The notes under the pieces are model-generated. The model had not been told where the DNA came from and did no database searches. It saw only the letters and a list, made by a program, of their open reading frames with translations. Made by a program: the position numbers and the translations under genes. Shown one piece after another: positions 45,684-55,598 of a stretch of DNA of 64,000 nucleotides. Numbering within the stretch: position 1 is the stretch's first letter; every line of letters begins with the position of its first letter. Source of the DNA: Fomitopsis serialis (Eukaryota > Basidiomycota > Agaricomycetes > Polyporales > Fomitopsidaceae). The DNA lies in the NCBI RefSeq assembly GCF_022376445.1, contig NW_025955025.1, positions 157,541-221,540 on the forward strand. The letters run 5' to 3'.

Positions 45684-46243
45684 CTACGCGTTCAGCCCGA
45701 GTCCCTGCGTTGTGGGACGATTCCACCACCCTCCTCCGACCGCGCTACAGTGCTGCCTACGAGTATCTGAGCTCGTACGTCCCCTCCGGGACCGAATCGT
45801 CACATCCTCTTCCCATCCGCTTGCCAACAGCCCCCACCCGTCGTTTCTACCGACACCATCGATTCCTTCCGGTCTCTTTCCGACCCGGGAGACTCGCAAC
45901 CTACACAACGTCTCCCAATTGATGGTAACCTCCCCAGGAGTTTTTCCCGGTGCTTTGAACGCATCCTTGAGGGCCCCATGAACTTGCATGACCCCCAGGA
46001 ATCCTCCTTTTTAACCCGTCTCTGGTGCCCGTGCCTTTCCTCATCCTCTCCCTGATCCCCTTCCCCGTGCTCGCCCTCCCCCTCATTCTCGCCCCCCTCG
46101 TCCTCCTCGTCCTCCTCGTCATCCTCGCCCTCATCTTCATGCCCATTCCCGTCCTCATTGTCGCTCTCCTCAGTCTCCGCAGCCGTGGCAGCTGCAGCTG
46201 CCGCGCGATCGCGAGCCGCGAGCTTCTGCCACTTCTCCACCAC
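45684..46243 (-). CDS. Fragment of an acidic protein, frame uncertain
   Basis: From 46243 the minus strand reads MVEKWQKLAARDRAAAAAA, then a long Glu/Asp-rich run to about 46020. A second frame then takes over (ALKDAFKAPGKTPGEVTINW, about 45977-45910), so either an intron or a frameshift separates them. The element end at 46266 cuts the 5' side, where KRPTQKV precedes the ATG. Best read as a gene broken by the hAT element or by rearrangement. Confidence 0.35.
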
Positions 46244-46499
46244 CTTCTGGGTCGGTCTCTTTGGCTAGTGTTTGAAAGTCCGGTCCGGTCCGGTTATTGA
46301 CGCCCATTATGGAAAGACCGGGACCGGGACCGGTCTCTCATTGGCTGCAACCTCGGCAGACTGCAACTGGACCGACTGTGACCGGTCTTTTCCAGTCCAG
46401 TCGCTGGAAATGACCGGTTGCAACTGGTTGAGACTGCATATCAGTCCCAACTGGTCATAACCAGTCCTGACCAGTCTTACCTCAGTTGCAACTGGTTCG

Positions 46500-48930
46500 A
46501 TCTCTGCAATGGAAGCTACTCGCAGCCTCTTGCAGGCCCCGTATGTCGCTGACGAATGTGCCGATTGGTAGTATATTGAATGGTAATATATACATGTGTG
46601 TCTATATAGGAAGTCGTGGTGTTCACACCAGCAACACACTGCGCTACCGTGCCCTCCTCTTGCGTGATAGGCGACTTCGTTTGACCTCGTGCTCTGGCTC
46701 GGGTTCGTAATCGGAAGGTGCATCGGCGTCGGCGTCGGGCAACGGGGAGCAGGACGACGATGGCGAACCAAATGCTGAGGAGGTCGAGGTCGAGCATGAG
46801 GGTGGCGCCACAACAGTCGAACCCGCTATTATTGAGGAAGCTGCAGCCGCGTGAGGTGCGGGAGCAACGAGTGGCGGCGGAGGCACAATCTGGTCATCCA
46901 TGAGCGTGGCATTGTCGTTCAACTTAGCCCTGGGGGAGCCGCATCCAGTGGCGTTGCCGGTTCCAGTGCGGCAGATGCACGCGGCTCGTCTGCAGCATCG
47001 GACTCTGCGACTGGTGCATTGTCCTCCACTAGGTCCTCACCCACTTTGCATCGTCTGCGTTCTCGCCGTCGGTGAGTTCGGGTGGCGGGGCACCCTTGTA
47101 CGATGCAGTGCGAGTATTGGATCCGCTGAATGCACCGTCAAGCTCGCCGTCGTCCTCGTCGACGTCCTCATCGTCGGTACTGTCTTCGTTTTCGAAGTAG
47201 CCTTCTGGGAGTGACTACAGCACGCCCGAAGCGTGCGCAGGCAGCCCGTCGTCGTCGTCTTTGCGCTCGTCCGTCGAGCAAGGGTAGAGGCGCGTCGGGC
47301 AAGGCTTGAAGTGCATCAAGCAGGGGCTGCGGCGTCTCGAACGAGGGATGCGGCACGTCAAAAGAGAGCTGAGGCGCATCGTCGAGCGAGGGTAGAGGCA
47401 CATCGAGCTCCGTACTTCGCAGCACGAGGGCTCGAGCGCTGCTTCGGGAACGGTTCGCGCGCGAGAGTTGAGGTGCGTCGAGCGAGAGTTGAGGTGCGTC
47501 GAGCGAGAGTTGAGGTGCGTCGAGCGAGAGTTGAGGTGCGTCGAGCGAGGGCTGCGGCGTGTCAAATGAGGGCTGCGGCGTCGAGAGAGGGCTGTGACAT
47601 GTCGAGCGAGGGTTGAGGTGCGTCGAGCGAGGGCTGCGGCGTGTCTAGAGAGAGCTGAGGCATCGAGAGAGCTAAGGCGGGTCGAAAGAGGCCGAGGTAC
47701 GGCGTTGAGCGAGGGCTGAGGTGTACAGTGCGACAATGGAGGAGAGGAACACGATGGGAATTAGAGGGATACGATACTCACCGGCCGACAACCTTCCCTA
47801 CCCCATTCGCGCCTGACGCCCTCTGGTGCGATCCTTCGTGTCTCTTCATGTGCTTCTGCACACGTCGGGATAGCCTGGGCAGCCATTGCGCAGCGTCCAT
47901 CTGCGCAGCCGGCAGGGCTTCCTGGTGAGGCTTGGTGCGCGTGCTGGCGTAGCCGTCTCGTCATCGCGCTGCGCGCGCGTGTTGGGCTGCTCGTCTTCGA
48001 GCAGTGATCCCACTGCCGCCGGGCGTGTGGCAATTCTGCACAGCCCGATACTTGTCTTGAGGGCTGCCCGCGCAGGTGATGCTGTAGCAAGTCGAGTGGC
48101 CGGATCGCGAGTCAGGTGGAAAGGGCACTGGGGGAGGATGCGGGGCATAAGTAGAACAAGCGAGGGCGCGGATGAGTGTGAATGAGCATGGCTCGGGGAT
48201 GTAGCCGTGTCGGGAGCGAGCGGACACGCTGAATGTGCATGCAGAGTAGAGTACGGCGGGGGATGGTGGATAGGAAGACTCACCGCAGTCTGTCCGACTC
48301 GCCTCTGCGCCCGACCACTCTCCCTGCCTGTCTGGCTCGCATCCGACAACTGACGGTGGGGCGTTCCGCTGTCCGGCGTGTCGGCTGTAGAGTTCAGTCA
48401 TATGGAAGGGGGTGACAAGGCGTTGCGGACGTACCTGCGATGCTTTGCACTCTCTTCCACTGTTCCACGATCACATCACCCTCCGCCTCCTGATCCTTTG
48501 CGTGGACTTTGGCTGTGTCCTGCAGCGCGACACTGACGTCCTAGGTAGCTTACCAGCTGAGAGTGGGGACGGAGAGAGAGAAGTGTGGTCGAAGGCAAGT
48601 CGAAGGAGATGAACCGCGCGGCGCGAGTTAGTGTTCTCGTGCGCCGGCGCCTTCGAGAGCCGCCCTCTACATCTCCTTAGCACTTCGTCAGTGCAATACC
48701 ACCAGGAATGAACACTCAGGTAATGTGTCTTCACTCAGATTGTGTGAAACAGATTGTTTAGAAAAAACTTGGTATACCTTGTACGCACCGTTCTGGAGAT
48801 AATTGAATACATTGTATACCAGTGCTATTCATACGAGAAGTCGCCGCCTCACCACTGGCACGGACTAGATGATTGCGAGCTCGTGCATCACGAAGTCATA
48901 GACAAACGTCCTCGCATTGCTACAAGTGAG
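46500..48930 (-). other. Extra segment inside the hAT element: possible captured gene pieces
   Basis: About 2.4 kb of GC-rich DNA separates the left subterminal repeats from the transposase gene. On the minus strand are protein-like blocks: MDAAQWLPRLSRRVQKHMKR (near 47900-47840), a repeat region (47736-47215), an acidic block LPEGYFENEDSTDDEDVDED (near 47213-47150), and a Pro/Ser-rich end with KRSRLSRKRRAR (46922-46644). Their frames do not link without guessing, so no gene is called. It is either a captured host gene or sequence inserted later. Confidence 0.4.
47460..47545. repeat. 21-bp minisatellite (about four perfect units plus degenerate ones)
   Basis: The unit GTTGAGGTGCGTCGAGCGAG plus A repeats; diverged units with GGCTGCGGCGT continue on both sides (about 47280-47720). 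Read on the minus strand in one frame it encodes SLDAPQL repeats. Confidence 0.85.
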
Positions 48931-48936
48931 AGGAAA

Positions 48937-51900
48937 CTACTCGCTATCGTCCGGAACCGGTATACCGCATGCCGAATCCAACGCTGCCAACTCCTCGTCA
49001 TCTACTAGCATATCCGCGAACCCTTGCAACACCTCAACCTCGAGGATCTCCATCTGCGCTGAGTTCCATTTTGCATAGTCGTATATCTCGGGCTTCCAAG
49101 CTGACTTCATCATCTGCAGCTCCTCAAAAAGCTCGGCCCCAGTGCGAGCTCGCTTGTCGGTCGCTGTTCCCTTCGCTCCGGAAAAGAGGCGTTTGCAAGG
49201 CACGGATGATGCTTGGATAGGGAGTATGTCGAGGGCGAGGAGAGCAAGGGTGGGGTACTCAGATGCATGCTCCTAGTGTAACATGAGTGTAGTGTCGGAA
49301 ATGGGAGAAATCGAGACTCACAGACCACCACTCCACGAGATCAGTATCCTTCGTCACAGTCTCATGCGCCGCACCAAGGTAGTGTTCAAGCTCGGCCTTC
49401 CAACCTTCCACAAACGCTTCCGCAGCTTCCAACTTCTCTCGACGACGACGGTCATATGCAGATTCAGTTGTGGGGGTGCTCCGTGTGCCGCCAGCTTGAG
49501 CCGAGCTTCCGGCAGCACCCAAGGCTGTTTCCTCTGCATGTCGTGCCTGTCGTTTCTTGTAGTAATGTTTGACCTAGTACAGCAACATTTGTGTACACTG
49601 CTAATGAAAGGACAAAAGAATAACATACGGTGTTTTCGACAATCTTTCGAGCCTCCTGCTTCCAGTTCTTCGCATCGAAATTCCCCGCAGACCATTGTTC
49701 CTGCCGCTCCTCCTCGCCGCCCCACTCACTCTCTATGTAGTCAAGCTTGTAGTATGGGTGTAGGACTTGGGGATGACACTATGAGAATGCCATGCACAAA
49801 TAATACGGCCCTGGGCCAATTAAGTGGACGTACCTAATGCGAGAACGTACACAGGTGATCTGTCGAGCGCACAATAGTACTTGTGCAGCTTCTTGATTGC
49901 ATTGTCGAGGCCAGGCTTATAGGCTTGAAATTTCGGATTGTCACGCTTGCCTTCCCATCTCGTTAGAAGGTCTTCAAATGCTGGCAGAACTCGCCAAAGT
50001 GTTGGCGACTTCTCGTAGGAGAAGAGCTGATGAATGTCGTTCGCATCCTATAATAAGCACATTACTAATCAAAGCGCGTACTACGTCTGCAGGCCTCGCC
50101 TTTCACTGACCTTCAAGATATCGACAACGTCTTTGACGTGCTCCCAGTCCTGTTCTTTCAGCTTGAAGGATGACCATGGGATCCGCTTGACAATCTTGCC
50201 CTTCGCGCGCAGTGTAGTGATGGGACCAAAGAGGTCGTCTGCTGTATTAATGAACAAATTGATTGCCTACGAAACAGAGTCATCTCGGATGGTGGAACAT
50301 AGATATTCATGGTGCTCACCGTGCGAAGATCATACCCTCCTTCCATCATACCCGATGACGAGCCCCATCGTGTGTTGTTGTGCAACGGAATTGTAACTGG
50401 AATACATTTCGAGTCGATTTGCTTCTGACAGTGTTCGAAATGCTCGATGCGCTGCGACGAGGCTTTGATCTGAATATGAGTAGAGATGATTGTGATTCAT
50501 TTCCGAAGTGCGAGCACCGAGTGGTGCGAAACATCTCGTACCTTCACAATGAGTGTTTGCAAGAATGCGATGGAATCCAGCTTGCCACCTTGTATACGAT
50601 TCTCCGTGTCACTTGGGTCATACTCCCAGATTGCAGTGGTCGTCTTGATGGCCGAGGTCTTTGTGACGAATGCCATAAAATCCTTTATGCCGAGCTGCAC
50701 GATGTGACCCATGCATCTGGTAGTAGACAAGACTCAATGAGCACCCGAGATCTGTCATTCACGGTCAACTAGTTGTGACGGCGTACCCGAGTAGATCTTC
50801 GAGTTCATTCCAGAGCAGATCGAGCGCCAAGTGCGACTTTGAGACTGTTGCACCCATAGTGCTGTTGTTGGATGCGTTGTTGGCTGTCACATGCCCAAGC
50901 TAGTGGCATGTCGCACGGCGAACCGAAACAAATCAGCAAATCAGGACGTACAGCATAGCCACTTAATGACACACCTTGGACGAGTTCTGTACACCTTTCA
51001 CTACAATTCCAACCCTCTCTACTGCGCCCATGAAATACATCCCCAAGTTTTTGCCACTGTGCTCGCCAGAGAGACCCTTGAAGGCTATGACTGCAGTACG
51101 CAGTTCCCATCGGTGAGTCTTCTCGTCGACTGCAATCCAGTGTGCCGTGATGCCAAGGAAAGCTGCCCGTGTGGTATCTGCAGACCAGCAATCAGTTGTG
51201 GTTGATATACGACCGGGCGTACCCTAGCTCGTGTTGTCGATCAGTACTGCATTAGTACACAACCATGGCAGAGCTACATACCTCGAAGTCGTGTCTAAGT
51301 TGCTCAATGTGTTTGACGAATGCGTTGTGAATGAAAATCTTGATGTCATGCGTTGTCGGAAGATCTAAGTTGACGGTTTGAGGGCGCATCCCAACTAGGC
51401 AATTCCGAAATGACGAGGTCTGTGCGAGTGAAAGTGACTGCAAAGAACCAGTCCGAAGCTTAGTATGAGTTCGAGATCTGGAGTAGCTTGTAGCAAGAAC
51501 ACGTACCTGATCATCGCAGACGATGTGCTTTGCCTCAAGCTCCAAAATTGTCTGGCGTGAGAACTCGCGAGGACCGCCAGTCTTGGACGTGAAGAAGGTG
51601 TCGAGTGGCTTCAGCCCTTTCTTGTCGCGGTTGGACTGTTTGAGCTCTGTCAGAACATCACGAGGAATACAGCGATGGTTCGGCTCGATGTTCGCGGCTT
51701 CGCAAGCAGTCTTGTAGGCTAACCAGTGCTGTTGGATATGTTGGCGACAGGTAGAGTTGGCACCGAGAAAGAAAGCTTTTCGTAGGCCGTGCTTCTTCAC
51801 AAATGGTTCGTTATTCCTATAAAACCGATGAATATACAAGACATCAATGATAGACAAATGCACATACTTGCACTCGTTGCACCAGCGGCCTCTAAGAGTG

Positions 51901-52461
51901 TTGACTGTGCCGTCCGACTGCTTGAACCCGACCTTTGTCCTGTCGGAGAAGATCAATAATAAATCTCGTGTGGCATCCTTCTTCACAGGCAGTGTGCTCG
52001 GAGTTGATGAGGCTGCACGGTGTCGATTACCCTTGTCATTCGAACAATAGTTTTATGTCAGACTCGTCAGACACAGTCTTGACTCGGATGCATACCTTGT
52101 CTTTCCCGTTTTTGCTGTCTACCTCCGAAACAACATCCAATTCATCCAGCTCCTCGACCTCTTCAGGTTCGACCTCATCATCTGTTATATCAACATGACT
52201 CGGATGCTCGTCCTCGGATTCAGTTTCGGATTCAGTATTTGGCTGCTTGCGCTTGCGTGGTCGGCCAGTAGACTTGACTGCTTTGGAGACTCTGGGTATG
52301 TCCTCGCCAGATTCCTCACTGGAAGTCCCGTGTGGATGACGAGCTTTATTTGATTGCTTCCGAGGGCGTGTAGTATGGTGCTGGCTAGAAGCTTTGCTCG
52401 TTTTCGCTGTCTTTGTACCTTTGGAAGATTTGGTCTTCGAACGATTGCTGGCAGGTGGCAT
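48937..52461 (-). CDS. hAT-family transposase, full length but with altered catalytic residues
   Basis: Thirteen exons join in phase with no stop, total 925 aa: 52461-52096, 52031-51868, 51816-51507, 51437-51282, 51223-50975, 50899-50787, 50716-50542, 50469-50320, 50266-50111, 50047-49834, 49765-49629, 49573-49322 and 49272-48937. Order of parts: basic/acidic N-terminus, a BED-like zinc finger (RWCNECK ... CRQHIQQHW), the RNase H-like core (STTTDCWSADTTRAAFLGI, GHIVQLGIKDFM, NTRWGSSSGM), and the C-terminal dimerisation region (YPTLALLALDILPIQASSVP). The first catalytic Asp is kept (D343 in TTDCW). The second should sit in DNASNN but reads NNASNN (N422, AAC at 50879-50881). The Glu of the ERxFS motif reads CKRLFS (K841, AAA at 49192-49194). 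It should bind and perhaps dimerise, but cutting is unlikely. Confidence 0.9.
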
Positions 52462-52871
52462 GCAGACCACAGTGACACGATTAGGAACAGTGAGAAGGAA
52501 CAGCAAGACAACACGAAGACCAACTTGAAAATGCAACTGTATGATATGTGTTGTGCCATAAATGCAATAAAACAAATAAATTAATACATGAGCGGGATAA
52601 CATATAGTCACTACAAGGATGGATCAGTAACATACTGCATTAGTGGCGAGACACTTCGCAATTGCTATTCTAAGTAAATATAAAAAGACCGGTCCTAACC
52701 AGTCCCAACCAGTCTTTTATCAGTCCTTGTGGCTGACACTGAAGTTGAGAGACTGCAACTGGACTGGTCAGGACTGGTCCTTAACAAGCAGTCCAGTCTG
52801 GTCTTTTTTTTGTCCAGTCCCTGTCCAGTCCCAGTTTTTTTCCAGTCCTGGAACTGGACTTTCAAACACTA

Positions 52872-53100
52872 CAGCTGCCCGACAACCTCGAGTCCATGGG
52901 TCGGGCGATTCACAACATCGCTGTCGACCAGCGCCACACGCACAGCACCCTCGTCGGATTGCTTGAAAGCCTGCTCGAACACGTCAACACCGACCGTGGC
53001 TTCGACGCCAGCCTGTCTGTTTGTAGGGGTAGGGGTGGTGGACATGGGTGTGGGAGTCGAGGACATAGATACGAGAGTTGCCAAGGCCGTCACTAGTTAG
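52872..53100 (+). CDS. Gene fragment flanking the hAT element
   Basis: Directly after the element end the plus strand reads LPDNLESMGRAIHNIAVDQ, LVGLLESLLEHVNTDRGF and then a degraded Gly/Arg stretch. It looks like a helical exon whose 5' part is missing. The left flank of the element (acidic fragment, minus strand) does not continue it. Confidence 0.3.
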
Positions 53101-53395
53101 TTTGACCTAGCCGTGTACTTGTCCGTAGTCCTACCAATGTAGTGACTCTTCTAAACTGCGTAACTTCGCCACTAAGGGTCCCGAACACGGATGCTTGAGC
53201 TTCGAACATCGGGTGGTTCCCTCAAACGGATGGGTAGCGCGTCGACTGTACTGACTTAGTATACCGTCGTATCGACCGTAGATCGCGTTTTTGGTGGGTA
53301 GGTGAGCTAAGGGCTCATCATCGTCAATCGTAACAAACGCACCATCCTCTCGTGCAGAGGAACTCATCAATCAGATCTTCGGTTGATGAATTCTG

Positions 53396-53731
53396 CAGGT
53401 TGTCTACGGTCCTGATGGGGAAGTGGTCAGATATTCCGTCGGTATCAACAACAACAATCCCAACCGAACCTTCCTCACCCCGTCGGAAGTCCCACCAGCC
53501 GTCCTTACTCAAAACCGCGATGCCGCCATCTATCGATATCGTGCCAATCGGGTGTCGATGGACGCTCCTCACGTTGGATCTCTCACAATACTCGCCAAGT
53601 TGAATGAGAGTTCTAGCTCGGATGACCAACCGGCAAGCCAACAATCCTCTCCCTGGCACTTCGATAATGATCTCAATGATCTTTACGCGGACGGGAATGA
53701 CAGTGGAGACAAACAGGATCCTGAAGCTTAG
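53396..53731 (+). CDS. Unknown C-terminal gene fragment
   Basis: The open frame reads VVYGPDGEVVRYSVGINNNN, PSEVPPAVLTQNRDAAIY, VGSLTILAKLNES and an acidic end NDLYADGNDSGDKQDPEA before the stop. An acceptor-like CTGCAG precedes it at 53398. Composition and codon use look coding, but no start or upstream exon was found and no family is recognised. Confidence 0.35.
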   Translation, partial: QVVYGPDGEVVRYSVGINNNNPNRTFLTPSEVPPAVLTQNRDAAIYRYRANRVSMDAPHVGSLTILAKLNESSSSDDQPASQQSSPWHFDNDLNDLYADGNDSGDKQDPEA

Positions 53732-54852
53732 AGGTCAACACGGACGTCGACCATAGGAAGGGGCTTATGTTACCAGGCGCCATGTTACGTACATTTCATT
53801 TTCTTTTACTTTGTATCTCTAACCACCTCGCATGCACAGGGACCGGTTATGTACTCTACCGCACCCAGACTACCATGTGATAGCTGACTCTTGCTGACTC
53901 CTTTCTCCATCATGATTACCACTTCCTTCGTCAGGGATGACACATCCTGACTCATGCTTACTGTACTATCTGACTCAGATTGTTTCTCTTGTATATATAC
54001 ATGTACAATAGGGGTCGGACTCTTCAGTTCGACCTGGTTAGCAATCAACACTAGCTTTCTCATACTGCTACCGCTTCGGAACTCGACTAGGACAAAGGGA
54101 CTTGTGTCCTTCCTAGGTCTAAGAAACAGAACTCCTCTCAAAGTTAGTAGCCTTGTAAAGCTTGTGGCTTGTAGTGTTCCACTCGCCCAGCTTTGCGTAA
54201 CAGGATGTGCACAGGTTGCGGCACATCGGTGGCTGCTCAGAGGCAAGAGTTCAGGCTCTGCCATGGCCGACTTTGGCTGGTGGCTGAAAGTGTGACATCT
54301 GCCAGCAGCAGAGATTTCATTCTATAGCTCATTTATCACTGGAATGATGGTCTCAGGGGGTGGTATAGACTCAATACATTGTGCAGAAAATGTTTCATGG
54401 AGATACAGTCAGCGCAGCCCGAGATATGCCCAGGGTGCTGACTTCTAGGGGCTGCTGACTGACTGGTCCAAAATAGTATGCCATGATCCATCCCATGCCT
54501 GTACACAAACTTTGAACAATGCTAATGTTTCAGTGTTGCCTGCTGGGCCATCCCCCCCAGTGAGACAAGGACAGTCACTATGCAACTCATTGTCTGGCCA
54601 TGATAATAGTTTCCTTGCAGTCAGTTATGATTCTCGTTGTGCAAGCCCAGCCATAAAGAAGTGCCGGAGAGTTGCAAGTCAACGCAACTTAGGGTGAACA
54701 TGACGGCGGATCGTTCGCCGACCTGTTAGACGTGTTCACAATCGCTTCGACTGAAGGATCGGACGCCATCGGATACACACCTAATGCACAAGAGTAGTAG
54801 GGAATACAGACCGTAGAACGACGTGCGACGACGATGATGAGAAAGTGTTTGA
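53732..54852. other. Intergenic debris, partly CpG-poor
   Basis: 53806-54264 is open on the minus strand (152 codons) but shows no recognisable features. 54296-54650 has almost no CpG and resembles the repeat block in composition, so it is probably an old element relic. No gene is called. Confidence 0.4.
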
Positions 54853-55312
54853 TCAGAAGCCCCTCCCTCTGCCCCTCCCCCTTCCACGCCCACGACCGCG
54901 CTCGACCCCTCGTCCACGACCGCGGCCTCGCGCCTCGTCCTTTTTCCTGTTCTTCGGTTTCGGGGCGTCATCGACGAGCAAGGTGTCGAGAGGAAGGGCG
55001 TCGGGGAGGACGAAGTAGCGAATGTTGTTCCCGCGAATGGAGAGTGAATCCAAGGACGTAGGCTCGCGGTTGCGGGCGGTCATTTTGACGGTCTTGAGAT
55101 GAGTGTTCATTTGCATGTCCACGCCTGCTCTTGGTTTGAACTGGAGACGAGCGGACGAGAAGGAAAACGCGTACCTGTGATCGTGCCGTGGACGATGGAG
55201 CCGTTTTTGAGCTCGACCGTGACCGTCTCATTGTTCAGTTTCATCAGGAATCTATCGCCTTGTCAAACGGGCGGTACCATGCAGGACGCAACACACACCT
55301 TACGAGCTTCAT
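54853..55312 (-). CDS. SMD1: Small nuclear ribonucleoprotein Sm D1
   Basis: Core Sm protein of spliceosomal U snRNPs; it forms part of the heptameric ring around the Sm site. Three exons (55312-55299, 55251-55175 and 55124-54853) give 120 aa. The N-terminus [20 protein letters not shown], the Sm1 motif, the MNTHLK stretch, the Sm2 motif ([20 protein letters not shown]) and the C-terminal Arg-Gly repeat tail are all as in fungal and animal SmD1. The first exon is only 14 nt, but its phase and the invariant MKLVR fix it. It is divergent from the PPR gene with 286 bp between the start codons. Confidence 0.97.
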
Positions 55313-55598
55313 GGTGGGGGACGACGACGGGGACGATGAGGGCGGCGGCGACGGGGAGGATCAAGTCAACGCGGTGAGACGCCAGTGCACGTGATGCGGG
55401 TCGCGCCGGGAGAAGAGAGAAAAAGCCGGGGAGCCACGCGGGCCGGCAGCGATCGCCCGCAGAGTCAAAGCGCGGCCATAAGTAAAGCGTCGTCGCTGCC
55501 GTCGCCTCGTCGCTGCCGCCGTCGTCTTCGTCCCACCCCCGCCCTGCAGCCGTGCCCTGAGCTTAGGCCTCTCGCTGAGGCCGTCACCCGACGCCATC

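Larger units (their letters stand above)
46266..52871 (-). mobile_element. hAT transposon, 6.6 kb, with transposase and extra internal segment
   Basis: The terminal inverted repeats are TAGTGTTTGAAAGTCC (46266-46281) and its exact complement (52856-52871). Both ends carry dense short repeats CCAGTC / GACTGG (46325-46500 and 52690-52860), the usual subterminal transposase-binding pattern of hAT elements. The transposase gene fills 48937-52461 on the minus strand. The flanking octamers TCTTTGGC and CAGCTGCC are not duplicates, so the flanks have changed since insertion or the insertion arose differently. Confidence 0.85.

Noticed and set aside
45383..45922. 179-codon plus-strand open frame
   Set aside because: GC-rich DNA with few stops; Arg/Gly/Ser composition without any domain, overlapping better minus-strand candidates.
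52036..52611. Start of the hAT transposase at 52611
   Set aside because: The extra 50 residues are hydrophobic and AT-rich, unlike the protein; ATG 52461 begins the basic N-terminus.
53806..54264. 152-codon minus-strand open frame
   Set aside because: No domain, no signal, no splice context; composition compatible with chance. Mentioned in the intergenic entry only.
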